From: Amphimedon queenslandica
Lineage: Eukaryota; Porifera; Demospongiae; Haplosclerida; Niphatidae
Reading direction: 5' to 3'
Length of the DNA: 64,000 bases
Assembly (NCBI RefSeq): GCF_000090795.2
Contig: NW_003546242.1
Coordinates: forward strand, 194,022 to 258,021
This document shows positions 24,601 through 34,500 of this stretch, one piece after another; the first letter of the stretch is position 1, and every line of letters starts with the position of its first letter. A program made the translations under genes and the position numbers. The notes under the pieces were generated by a model. It was not told the origin of the DNA and searched no databases. It worked only from the letters and a program-made list of their open reading frames with translations.

Positions 24601-25536
24601 ATAAATGTAATATGTGATTGCAACAAGAATGACATGTGTAAGATAATACTATAGGCCAGGTTTTGATTGCACATTTAATAGATTGCAAATTAGAAAATTA
24701 ACTAGCTTGAGTTTCCAACAATTACGAGATGCTAGCTGCCTAGCTACATTCGAGCGACACTCACAAGTTAATTAATTGTCTTGTTTCTCTCCTTTGCCAT
24801 CTAAAGCTACTGCCACAGCTTGATTAGCTTCCTTTAAGATGTTAGGTGGCATTGGGACTTGACTAGATGAGGTAATTTGGCCTGAAAATATCACAAGATA
24901 CCACTCGTGATGCTGTAAATGAAACACGTGTAGAGAAAATGATTGATAGGTGTGGCGTTTATTAATTGTTATTAATTATGTAGCTCTTTAAGTGTGATTC
25001 CTTTCATTGTGAGATATATTCCAGACTCGCAATCAAAACGTGGCCTACGGTATTGGTTTTCATTTTTAAACTTCAAAAGTAAAGTACAAATGAGTCAAAT
25101 GACAAATGATTTGGTCATCAATATTAGTACATGTATGTATTATTGATGGCAACTTATTGTCTGGCATTGGTTCAGCATTACAAGTAAATGATTTCCTTAC
25201 TTAGGTGCAGTAGGACGCCAATAAGTATCGACTCCATTCTTTAAGCATGTAATTGCCATCCATCGCACAGTAGAATCAACACTATGATCACCAAACACAG
25301 TCTTTGAGAGAAAAAGGAAATCAATGCAGAGAGAAACAAACAGGAAAATGGGGAGGGGGAGACAAAAAGAGAGGAGGAGGTGGGAGAAAAATAGGTCATA
25401 TTAATCTTACAGCTAATCCCGCATAATAGCCTTTATCCTTCTGCCAGGCTTTTAACTGTTCCTCTCCAACTTTTAATTCATTTGGATCTTGACTGCAAGC
25501 AAAACGAAGGGCGGTGTGAACGTTTAACAAGTCCAT
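14523..25536 (-). CDS. IPO11: importin-11 (karyopherin beta), about 33 exons
   Basis: Exons were read on the minus strand and aligned from memory with human IPO11. Exon 1 (25536-25411) gives MDLLNVHTALRFACSQDP and EEQLKAWQKDKGYYAGLA; exon 2 (25301-25201) has STVRWMAITCLKNGVDTYW. Later anchors are MDCPHEWPELLPVL (about 24371-24459), RRVLWLLGCWVGVKFDAVYH (about 20655-20780), CVLIERVGTDIQPYVGSLLE (about 19200-19437) and the last exon, VNKMDPVWTVSLPQLLATQ ending at 14523. Short exons between them match the human order, so the gene appears complete. It is a nuclear import receptor made of HEAT repeats with an N-terminal Ran-binding region; known cargoes in vertebrates include RPL12 and UBE2E3. Introns are mostly short; the expanded ones contain MITEs, and one of about 2.3 kb (near 16865-19200) houses a nested gene. 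Divergent from MCTP. Individual exon ends beyond those given are approximate. Confidence 0.93.
14752..14912. mobile_element. foldback MITE, family B variant
   Basis: TACCATATGGCCAGAAAG at the left pairs with CTTTCCGGTA preceded by GGCCACAAAA at the right. About 160 bp, in an IPO11 intron near the 3' end of the gene. Confidence 0.55.
15582..15643. repeat. (TAA)n microsatellite
   Basis: About 20 perfect trinucleotide copies in an IPO11 intron; an apparent poly-isoleucine reading frame here is an artefact of the repeat. Confidence 0.95.
15714..16002 (-). mobile_element. hAT-like MITE (family A), 289 bp, perfect TIRs and 8-bp TSD
   Basis: Perfect 14-bp terminal inverted repeats CAGGGTTTCCCACA and TGTGGGAAACCCTG. 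Perfect 8-bp target duplication CAATAACT at 15706-15713 and 16003-16010. Interior is the reverse orientation of the 10173 copy. This is the best-preserved member in the window and defines the family ends. It lies in an IPO11 intron. Confidence 0.93.
17134..17332. mobile_element. family B foldback element, diverged
   Basis: Ends GCTATACGGTA. The internal block AATTCCTTGAAAATCAATTT, continuing TAATATGGTACAAGAT, is nearly identical to the block in the 20807-21014 copy. The left end is degraded. IPO11 intron. Confidence 0.6.
17401..17801. mobile_element. possible second hAT-like element, about 400 bp
   Basis: The left end CAGAGGCGTCACTGCC and the reverse complement of the right end, CAGGGGCATCACTGGCC, form an imperfect inverted pair of the CAG-GCGTCACT type seen in hAT elements. 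No clean 8-bp duplication could be seen; TGTTG occurs at both sides. It lies in the same IPO11 intron as the nested gene. Confidence 0.45.
18066..18071 (-). promoter_or_regulatory. AATAAA polyadenylation signal of the nested gene
   Basis: A canonical AATAAA on the minus strand lies 16 bp past the stop codon of the nested membrane-protein gene, supporting an independent transcript. Confidence 0.6.
18087..18733 (-). CDS. nested intronless type I membrane protein of unknown function, frame split by a 14-bp duplication
   Basis: Lies wholly inside one IPO11 intron on the same strand. The main frame, 18674-18087, is 195 aa: an extracellular part with Cys and several N-glycosylation sequons, then one membrane segment (IYVVLSIITAVFLILIVLVI), then a short tail with CDCC. 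Upstream, from ATGATG at 18733, a good signal peptide (MLRAIFVLSLLFFANG) is encoded, but in another frame. The two frames overlap at a 14-bp tandem duplication (TTCAGTGTGTATAA on the plus strand, 18643-18656 and 18657-18670); a single copy would put signal peptide and body in one frame. As given, either translation starts at 18674 without a signal peptide, or this allele/assembly carries a disrupting duplication. I recognise no family. Confidence 0.65.
19735..19812. repeat. TACATGTA-rich tandem repeat
   Basis: Tandem copies of a roughly 21-bp unit containing GGCTATACATACATGTACAT. It is part of a general excess of the self-complementary TACATG/CATGTA motif in IPO11 introns. Apparent reading frames here on both strands are artefacts. 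Confidence 0.8.
20258..20404. mobile_element. foldback MITE, family B
   Basis: TACCATATAGCGGGAAATTT at the left pairs with AAATTTCCCACTATACAGTA at the right, giving a long hairpin of about 147 bp. IPO11 intron. Confidence 0.75.
20807..21014. mobile_element. foldback MITE, family B
   Basis: TACTGCATAGCGGGTTTATT and GCCTGCTATACCGTA form the ends; subterminal GAGGATAAC pairs with TTATCCTC. Shares an internal block with the 17134 copy. It lies in an intron between the exon coding VYNAVGLVAFDLY and the exon coding RRVLWLLGCW of IPO11. Confidence 0.75.
21334..21548. mobile_element. foldback element with ACCTTAA-GCCACT ends
   Basis: Left end ACCTTAAGGCCACTATTATT pairs with AATAAGTGGCTTTAAGGT at the right, and subterminal TAGTAC blocks are also inverted. 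The interior resembles family B in its TTTGCG/CGCAAA composition, but the ends differ, suggesting a sister family. IPO11 intron. Confidence 0.6.
21618..21826. mobile_element. foldback MITE, family B, best-preserved copy
   Basis: TACCGTATAGCGCTTTAATT at the left and AAATAAAGCGCTATACGGTA at the right are inverted over most of their length, and pairing continues inwards (GGAGCTAAAATTTC with GAAAGTTTAGCTCC). About 209 bp, non-coding, in an IPO11 intron. The outer TA may be part of a TA target duplication. Confidence 0.88.
22634..22710. repeat. palindromic ACATGT tandem repeat
   Basis: Two-plus copies of a unit made of TACATGTACATG followed by TATGTATAGCATACA, self-complementary throughout; able to form cruciform or hairpin structure. 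IPO11 intron. Confidence 0.75.
22915..23140 (+). mobile_element. family A MITE remnant in IPO11 intron
   Basis: Contains CCCACAAAGCATGG, GGCATTTGGAGTAAC, TTGATTGGAATTGGCTCAAA and TGTACATGTATCAGAAAAAA in the family order. The ends are degraded, and the limits are approximate. Confidence 0.6.
24647..25052. mobile_element. long foldback element with TACCGTA-type ends, possibly exonised
   Basis: Left end TACTATAGGCCAGGTTTTGA and the reverse complement of the right end TACCGTAGGCCACGTTTTGA agree at most positions, continuing into ATTGC. About 406 bp, in IPO11 intron 2. On the minus strand an open stretch (about 24902-24768) encodes MPPNILKEANQAVAVAL and stops at TAA; I cannot link it to a gene. 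Confidence 0.5.
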
Positions 25537-25662
25537 TCTGCCAAGACCCTATTTACAAATTACACGTGAACCATTAGTAGGCGGAGAGAAGGCGTGGTCA
25601 CCTAGCTGCAGAGATTGTTCGAGGGTAGAGCGAGGACTGCTATCATAGATATCATCATCAAA
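25537..25662. promoter_or_regulatory. 126-bp divergent promoter IPO11 / MCTP
   Basis: The two start codons are 126 bp apart on opposite strands. A CCACGCC motif (minus strand, at about 25592-25598) lies roughly in the middle. No TATA box was seen. Confidence 0.65.
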
Positions 25663-28600
25663 ATGAGTCGCTTTAGAAGCTGGAGAGCAAAGCATAAAAA
25701 TAAGATGCTTAAAGTTCCTTTGGAATTTGAATCAGAGGAAGAAATGGACAGAGACCGCTGCGCAAGCGAGCCTCCGACACCATCATCACCTCCAATTGTT
25801 GCTACCTCAGGCTCCGCTGAAGTAAGAGTATGGAAATGGAATGATGATGTATTGAGATTATTATTTTTTAATATTTTCAAAGCATATTACTGGGGAAAAC
25901 TATATGATCCATTTGAAACTTATCTCTGGACATAATCTTGCTGTCAGGGACGTGACAGGTAAACATCCTGGCAGACACTGTTGATGGTGCCAATTCTTGT
26001 TAGGTAGTATTGTATGCTGTAGACACTGATACATAATCCTACAGTATTGTACAGTACATGAATCAATGCTTGTTCAGTTAAAACATGTCAGCATCCCGCA
26101 GCATGCCATAACAAAAAGGAAGAAAATTTTGAGAAAATCATTGCTTGCCAATAATTTGTAATTAAATTTATGCCTTGCCAACATAATTAATTTTGCCATT
26201 ATAGGAACAAGTGACCCTTATGTTAAGCTCAAGCATGGGAGATACAAAGCTCGTAGCTCTGTAATCTATCGTAACCTCAATCCTCATTGGATGGAAAAGT
26301 TCATCTTTCAAACCAAAGATCTGTCACTCCCTTTAAATGTCAAAGTCTATGACCATGACATTGTGTCTAGTGATGATTTCATGGGCCAAGGGACTATACA
26401 TTTGAACAAATATGAACATAATAAGTAAGTAAATAAAGTTAGCAATCACTATAACTATGTATTTTTGACAGTCTGTAGTCTCTGTACTTAGCATTCTCAT
26501 TGACTGTGATTGTTTCATAACTAGTTAACATGTGAACTGATTATTTTAGTAGCAGCACAATTGTGTGCTTGATACTAAATTTTTATGATGCTATTATGCC
26601 TATTTGTTATAGAGTGGAAGTGATTACATTATCATTAACTGATCCAGTGGCTCCCGCTGAACAACTAGGTTATTTACAGTTGGAAATTAAAGTATTAAAC
26701 ATGACGTATCATGAGCAGCATGCTTATGAGCAACAAAAACTCCAGCAGTCTAAAGTATGTAGTGGGACCATGCACAAGTGTTTTAACAAATAATTTTAGA
26801 AAAAAATTCAGTGTTGGAATAGTATATTAACTGTGACTGTACTTGGTGCCACTGACTTGCCAGCTATGGATAGCAATGGTATGTCGCATTTATTAGTATA
26901 GATATTAACTTTTTGTGTTTGCAAGGTTTTAGTGATCCATACTGTAAGTTTAAACTTGGTTCTCAAAAATACAAAACCAAGGTAAAGTCAATTATTACTA
27001 TGCTTTATAATACCATAATTAGGTTCAGCCTAAAACCCTTAATCCGGAATGGAAGGAAAAGTTTGACATGAAGCTTTATGATGATCAATCGAAGCAAAGC
27101 TTATTTATTGAAGTATGGGATAGAGATTTTCCAGCAGCTGATGATTTTATTGGAGAGTATGCCACTTTAGTGTATTTTAAGTAAAAATTATTTGAATAAT
27201 TTTAGGTGTTTAGTTGAGCTCTGTGATTATGAGCCAGATGTTCAGCATGATTTGAGATTACCTATAGGAGAATCATCAGGAACGCTTCATTTACTTCTTG
27301 TCATCTCAGGATTATCTTGTAAAGAAGAAAGTGATGTTTTGTCAGGGAATCTGATGAAGCAAGCCAAAATTGATTTTGTGAGTAAAGATAATAAAAATTT
27401 TTTCATTAGCATATTTTTATGCATTGAGCTGTTAATTATTGTGCTTTATGTATACATTCAAAAAAGCTTTCACTATAAACAAATTGACACATTTTTTGAG
27501 AATGTTGCATATTCACTAATGGCATATTGCTTATAACGACAGTTTGTCCTACTCCGAACACTAAAATAATAAACATAAACTTCAAAGAATATAACCAACT
27601 CATGTAATACTAACCATACAAACATTACCATTATGTCACCAAAGAGTATACTTTTGGTTTGGCTTACCAAAACAGTAATTTACAAGCTAAAACAATTTTT
27701 GTTTAAAACTATTTTACAAAGTACAAGATGTTGATTCTCCTTGTACAGATTTTAATTTTTCTTTTTTTATTTATTTATATCTTTCCATTGTTTGTACAAT
27801 TGCAACTTTTGTTGTGTAAAATTCACTTTGTGATCTTATTCTTTATCTAGCAACTACAAAATATTGTGAAACTGTTGTCTGCAAAGGAAATTGGTCTCCT
27901 TCACATAACAAGTACACTCTAATATTTTAAAACATACTCATGTTGCATTATTTATTGTAGTTGAAAGAGGAGCTGATCTTTGTAGCTATAATGGTAAAGG
28001 ATGAATGATAATTTGTTTGTTTAGTGTATATTTTGTGTAGAGAGAGACATACGATCATTTGTAACTATTGAAGTAGGGAATGCTCAGTTAAGAACTCATG
28101 CAGTTTCGTATACAGCTGATCCTATTTGGAACAAAACATTCTCATTGTAATGCTGCTTTGATTGCTTGTTCTTACCCTTATTCCATCATTATTACAGTCC
28201 TATTAAAGATATTCATGACATAGTTCACATTGAAGTAATAAATGAGAGAAAAGGCAAGGAAGAATGGCTGGGCCAGCTAATGATACCACTACTCAAGGTA
28301 AATATATATGCCATTCATTTTCTTGCTATTATTAAGCATACAATTTGTAGTTGCAAGTTGGACATAGCAAAACGTATGTTTTGAAAGGAAAATCTTGCTT
28401 GAATCGAGCTCATGGCACTATCACTATTAATTGTGATCTAGTATACAACATTGTAAGGAAAACTTAAATTGATAATGCTATCACAATTATTTTTGCAATA
28501 AGGTTTGTGCTGGATTGCAAACTTTTAAACCAAAAGAAGTACCAGTACTTGAAGAAGAGCCAAAATTTCAGAGGAAGTTACTATTAAGAAATATTCATAA

Positions 28601-29759
28601 GGTCATTGAATTGATTCACCCAGTTGTTCAGGTTCATCATTATATTCAAGAGTTGCTATCATGGCAGAATCCAGTTCAGAGCTTAATGGCTTTAATGGTA
28701 TGTTGTACAGTTAATGTATGCTTGTAATTGCTATAGGCAATAAAGATTCTTACATTTACTTTTTGCTAACACCTATTTTGAAAGTAAATGCTAATAAATT
28801 TCACCAAATTTCTATTGACTAATTGTGACCCATTGTTATGTATATGAATACTAACTATTGAAAGTGTCTCTGTGACACTGTGACACTTTCAATAGTTAGT
28901 ATTCATATACATAACAATGAGACTCACTTGAATACATGGGCGAGTGCTACTTGCTTTATAAAATTCTATTTACTAATTAGGTGTTTACTATGGCATGCTT
29001 AGTGGCCGAAATTTGGATCATATTCTTACTCCTTGCTGTTGTTTTTATAATGTACTATGTTAAAGTCTATATCAAGCATGAAAGCTCTTACTTTAAAGAG
29101 TCGTATCAAAGAGTACAAGTAGATGATAATTCAGAGAATGAAGTAAGTCCTTGTTCATGAAGTGTTTAATTTGAACAAATATAGTCTGACTTTTCTGATT
29201 TAGAAGATTATTCTCATACTAAAGATCCATCAGTAAGAATTGATAAATTTATTGCATAAGTCATTCTATGATAGGAGCATGTAAATTGGCGTCAACGTTT
29301 CCGGCAGTTTCAGGATATATTGTTAACATTACAGATTATGTCTGGTTATGTAGTAGATTTATCCGAAAGAGTAAAAAAGTAATAATGACATTAATACAAT
29401 GACTATGCCTCTTTTCTGTTGTAGTTTGTTTCATTGGACTGTGCCTTTTTTATGCTGGATGGCAATATTGATTTGTTTTTTGGCAATGGTTTTGACTTAC
29501 TTTGTACCACTCCGTTACATTATACTTATTTGGGGTTAGTGTGTAGAGTTAGCTATTATGCATATATAATACACATTTTAGGTTTGTACAAAATGACTAA
29601 GAGACTGTGGAAGCAAAGACAAATACCTAATAATGAAATATTAGATTTTTTGTCGAGAGCACCCACTGATCTTGAACTGGTAAGACAGAAAAATCAGCAA
29701 ATTGTTAATTGTTTTGTTTTTAGTTGCAATGGAAAGAATTAGCAAGAAAGAACACTTAG
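25663..29759 (+). CDS. MCTP: MCTP, multiple C2 domain and transmembrane region protein
   Basis: First exons 25663-25821, 25883-25958 and 26205-26424 join in phase. Three C2 domains follow. C2A spans YMIHLKLISGHNLAVRD to YLQLEIKVL, with TSDPYVKLKHG and the Asp-rich loop YDHDIVSSDDFMG. C2B begins LTVTVLGATDLPAMD, with FSDPYCKF and WDRDFPAADDFIG. C2C begins LLHITIERGADL and lacks some loop acidic residues, so it may not bind calcium. The C-terminal part has two hydrophobic segments: AEIWIIFLLLAVVFIMYYV (about 28984-29080) and a long hairpin around VPFLCWMAILICFLAMVLTY (about 29425-29600). The end is ELARKNT with the stop at 29757-29759. MCTPs are ER/vesicle-anchored calcium and lipid binding proteins. 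The start at 25663 is preferred over upstream codons because it is the first ATG in frame. An intron contains a 38-bp perfect hairpin. Confidence 0.9.
28831..28919. repeat. perfect 38-bp inverted repeat (hairpin) in an MCTP intron
   Basis: Arms 28831-28868 and 28882-28919 are exact reverse complements over 38 bp, separated by a 13-nt loop. Arm sequence begins CATTGTTATGTATATGAATA. It could be a minimal MITE, a snap-back insertion or a hairpin RNA precursor. Confidence 0.95.
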
Positions 29760-29873
29760 GTGTGAAAGTCTGACTGTTAATTTATTGTGTATGGTAAACA
29801 TGTGTATAGCAATTAGTTGTGACATAACACTTAAAATTATTTGACACCTTGATTGTAATTGTAAGGCTTCTTC

Positions 29874-29909
29874 ATGCTGCTGCTGCTGCTGCTGTGCTAC
29901 AATGGCTAG
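29874..29909 (+). promoter_or_regulatory. candidate uORF of leucine codons overlapping the formin start
   Basis: ATG at 29874 followed by six CTG codons, then TGC TAC AAT GGC TAG; the frame overlaps the formin start codon at 29902 in another phase. It only matters if transcription starts upstream of 29874, which cannot be seen here. Confidence 0.4.
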
Positions 29910-31456
29910 AAAGGCATCTTGTCCTCCTCCACCACTTCCTCCTCTTTTATTAGCTCCAGACCAGTCTTTATTGCCATCTCCAACTTTACTTCGGTCCCCA
30001 AAGGGACCCTCATTCAAGCCATTGTTTTGGAAAAAAGTAGTCCCTTCCTCTAATAAGACAATATGGCAACAAGTATCTGAGCAGCAGAAACATGTTAATT
30101 TCAATGAAGAGGTGTTCCAAAAGCTGTTCCAAAAGAAAGCTGACCCAACAGTTAGGAGGTCTCGATCACTTTCACCCGGAAGATCTCCTTGTAGAGTACT
30201 GAATGACAAGAGGTTTCAGGCACTTCAAATCCTTATGAAAAATATTTCATTGGATGAAGTTTATAAAATCATGGAGTCATGTAAAAATTTGAAAAAATGC
30301 TCATTAGATATTGATACTCTAGCTAGAGTAACTAATATGGTACTTGAATTTTAAATTGCGAATACTGCTGTAAATTATAATTTTATTTCTAGATCACATC
30401 AAATGAACTAAAAAAACTCAGGTCTTGCCCTGCTGACTGTCTTGAGCAACCTGAAAGGTGACACAAAATGTGTATATTATTTTTATCATTATTATTATTA
30501 TTATTATAAGCAGATTTTTACTTAAATTATTTGCAATTGAGAATTTTTATGAAAAGGTGACATGTTTGCAGCATCATTCACACTTTCAAGAAAATTTTCA
30601 ACCATTAAGGCAACAAATACATACTCTTGATAGTGCTTATAAGGTGAGGTTCAAAATTGATAATTCTATTGTAGTCTATACTAATTATCTTTTACAGTTG
30701 CTTTGTAGACCACATGATAAATTGTGTCAAGTGCTAGCCTTGGTATTGTTGTTGGGCAACAAAATGAATGCTGACAGTTCAAGCAGAAGTAATGCTTTAG
30801 GGTTTAAACTGGATATACTCACTGAGCTCAAAGATGTCCGCAGTTGTGATGGCTCGTCAAATCTTCTGAAATTCATTGTTCAGAGCTATGTAGATTCTCA
30901 TCCAGTAAGTTTTGATGAAAAATATTAGTTATATTATTTTGCATACATTAGGAGATAAGTGGGAATGATTACCCTGTACCAGTTCCTAATCTACTTATGC
31001 CAGCAGCTTCTGTTACATATCCAGATCTCAAATCAAAGTACAAGACACTTTTATCAGAAATTGAAGGTTGGTAAAGTACAGTAACTGGTTAATGTGTCTA
31101 ATTTGCTTTTTTTATCTACATTATAGCATGCAAAAAAATTTGCATGCAAATATCTAATAAAGATCCTTTTCAAAAAGAAATATCTGCTTTTGTTGATGAA
31201 AGTAAGAAAACACACGTACACTATAGTATGCATTAGTTACGCTGACATTTCTTGTACAGGTTCTAAAGATTTAAAATGTGTTCATGATGAATTGAATGAG
31301 GCTGAAAGCCTTTTCAAAGAAGTTGTTCGCTTTTATGGTCTAGATAAAACAGAGTCTATCAGTTCTCAGGAATTCCTTCAGATATGGCTCTCATTTAGTC
31401 AAACATTTTATAGCTACTGGGAACATGCTTTTGCTAACAGGAGAAAAATACTTTAA
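29902..31456 (+). CDS. short formin, mini-FH1 plus FH2 domain
   Basis: Starts MARKASCPPPPLPPLLLAP, a very short proline-rich FH1-like stretch, followed at once by FH2: PSFKPLFWKKVVPS, then SLDEVYKIMESC, FLLKLFAIENFYEKV, and the hallmark LALVLLLGNKMNADSS plus LGFKLDILTELKDVRS. Exons: 29902-30342, 30393-30458, about 30512-30643, 30699-30903, about 30952-31065, about 31126-31200, about 31260-31456; several phases were checked. The C-terminus (VVRFYGLDKTESISSQEF) is the FH2 tail. FH2 dimers nucleate and processively elongate actin filaments. No GTPase-binding, DID, PDZ or DAD region was seen, so it would be an unregulated minimal formin unless exons lie elsewhere. The 142 bp between the MCTP stop and this ATG leave little room for missing upstream exons, unless transcription begins within MCTP. 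Confidence 0.82.
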
Positions 31457-31591
31457 TCTTTACCTTGTTGTAATTTAAGATGCTGATAATGAATCTAATT
31501 ATGAGTGTTTGTATGTTTATGCTTGCATGCTGTGTGGTCCATTGATATGAATGTACTTGAATTCAAGAGACGCGCTAACGCCCACTAAAAG

Positions 31592-34500
31592 ATGGACAAA
31601 GTGGCTTCTCTGTTGCTTATAGTCCTTGCATGCTGTGTGCTTTACTCGAATGCACAAGTTCCTTTGGAGCTGACAAATTATCTTTCTGCTAGCAGCAATG
31701 CAACTTCTAACAGCTCCAGCTCAAATTCTAGCAGCCCCGCCCAAGGGTATCCGGATGCGGTTCTCGATGGCTTGCTTTCAACATGGTGGGTAACCCAAGA
31801 AGATATTCAACCTGTATCACTGTCCTTGTCGTCAACTATAGTAAGCCAGTCCGCTCTTTAAAATAGTTTCAAATAATTTTTAATAATTTGTAGGATTTTA
31901 CTGGCTTCACATTATCAATTGACATTGTTTTCATAAGTTCTCTTCCACTATCTATTGGAGTTGTCAATTCAAACTCTGGGGCCCTTCTGGGACTTTTTGT
32001 TACCAATTGCTCAGGACAATGCCAAGGGTTAATGGTAAATTGATTCTGTAACTGTACAATTATTATTAATGCGTGCATTTTGTTTAGATTGATGGGACAC
32101 ATGTACAAGTAGCAGTTAATGGTAGCAGTGGCTCAGATATCAATCTAGTTTTTAATGGATTTCAAGATAACGCAACTGTAAGAATTATCGTTTTTACAAT
32201 AATAACGACAAATATTGTATTATTAGCAATTTGAAGTAGCTGAGGTTACAGTCACAGGATTTATTATGCCAGGATATTATCTGCCTGATTTAGACAGTGT
32301 TGGAGCTAATGAAGAGAATGGCTTACTGATGGAGCCATCTGGTGAACTCAGTCTTGGCTATAATGAGCAGCAATTTCCTGATTTTTTTGAACGAGGTTAT
32401 GCTATCTCTAATTTTATGGTAAGATGTACATGTAGCAATACAATATTGGCATAATTTATTTTAAAATAGATTAATGAAAGTCAGTTGCTGCAATTGACAA
32501 TGATCGTAAATGATACCACGTCTTTTGATAATCTCTTCATGAGGTATCTATGTCCAACAAATGGGAGAAAGCATTCTACATGGATACCAACTATGATCAG
32601 TCAAGGGTCTCTACATTGTGCCGTCCAATTCTTTATTGACAGTAGCTGTACAGAAACTCCTTGTTATGCTCAAGCTGATCCTTTTGATTGTGTTGGCTTG
32701 AGATTGGAGTCTGGCTCAGTAAATATCATGGCGCAACTGGAAGGATCTCATTTTTTCTTGGTATTGTTGCTTTAATGCTATTAAAATTATTATTGCCTAA
32801 TAGGACTACATTGCTGCTGTACCGGATGCATTTAATGACACTCTTAACGATTGTGGCTTTAATAACAACACTGAATATTGCATTCGCTCTACCTTACAAC
32901 AAAGTCTTAGCTTACATGGATCACTACAAGGTTAGTGCAGTGATGTATAGTACGTTACTACATATTGTATTTTAATAGAATGCCAGTGTAGTATTCCTGA
33001 ATACTCATGTGAAGCGTTAGGTGGGCAGTGTAGTTGTGGATCGCAAGTAGGACGTCAATGTGACAAATGCATTTATACATACTACTTGAATAATACTGAA
33101 TGCATTGGTTAGTTGACAATTAATGCTCATTAAATATATCCTTTGTAGCTTGTGGTTGCGTTAATAATACCATATGTGCGGAGGATGGTCAATGCCAATG
33201 TGAAAGCAATGTGGTAGGACTGCAATGTGATATGTGTATGGATGATAATCACTATGGAGATCCTTCAGAGGGCTGTTATGTAAGTCATTATGATTATTAT
33301 GATTAATCATGAATCCCTCTTCTTAAAGCCATGCATTTGCAATGATACTGGTACTATTAGTTGTAATTCTTCTACTGGGGACTGCTAGTAAGTCATGCAG
33401 TACTGTAGATTATTGACATTAACCTTGACACTGTAGTTGCAAACCTAATGTCACTGGCGGGACATGTTCTGAATGTATGACTGGTCATACGAACTTCTCA
33501 AGTGATGGCTGTCAACTCTGCTCTTGCTTTACTGAAGGAGGCTATTGCAGTTCTGATGGAAGTTGTATTTGTTACGTATGTTAGCAATAAAATATTATTG
33601 TAAGTATGCATTCTAATATTTATAGGATGGTTATACTGGTAGTAGCTGTGACCAGTGTGATGACGGTAACTTTTTATTGTCAAATGGATCGTGCATGCCC
33701 TGCAATTGTTCTGGAGTCACAAATTCTTGTATGTTAGCTCACGGAAGCAGTTCACAAGAATTATGCAACTGCACTGAAGGATATACAGGATCCTCTTGTG
33801 AGGTAAAGTTTTAATGTTAGAATTCAATTGTTGCAATATTTTTGGTTTTTAGAATTGTAGTTCTGGCTATTATCGTCACAATGACAGCTCTTGTGTCTTG
33901 TGTACTTGTAACAATGACTCATTAATTTGTGAAGATTTTACTGGAGATTGTTTGGTAAGACAAAATAATCTTCAATAATGCATGACTATTTAATTTGTAC
34001 TTTGATTTATTCTTGTAGCTTTTTCCTGTTCCTCCACCTCCAGTGGTGTATCCTCCTCCATTAAACTGTACTCTTAATACAACTGGAGAGCTGTGTCAAT
34101 ATTGTGCTGATGAATATTACAACTCTTCCATTACCTCTGATCTTGAATGCACTGAGTGTCCTTGTCATCCTAACACAGCTATTAAGTAAGAGATTAGTGC
34201 ATGTACTTGTATTATACATGTAGCTAATAATTGAAATGTTACGTCTATTACAAAGATGCTTCAAACTTTCAGTTTGACACTTTCTTTAAATTAGTATCTA
34301 CTCTTGCCATTCTAATATTTTTATGTGTATTTCCGCTAATTTTAGTTTTTGACATTATTAGTTTTATTAACTTTAGATACCTTGTAGTGGGATTTATTGA
34401 CGAGTAAAAAATTTAACAAAAACAGTAAATTTCCCCCATTGGCAAGTTTTAAGTTGACAAATAGTGCCCTTCTTGTACACACGGCAAAGACGTACAAAAT

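Noticed and set aside
25615-25935. Plus-strand frame of 106 codons as a complete small protein
   Set aside because: It is MCTP exon 1 read through its donor at 25822 into intron 1; the C2A exon is read in a different frame.
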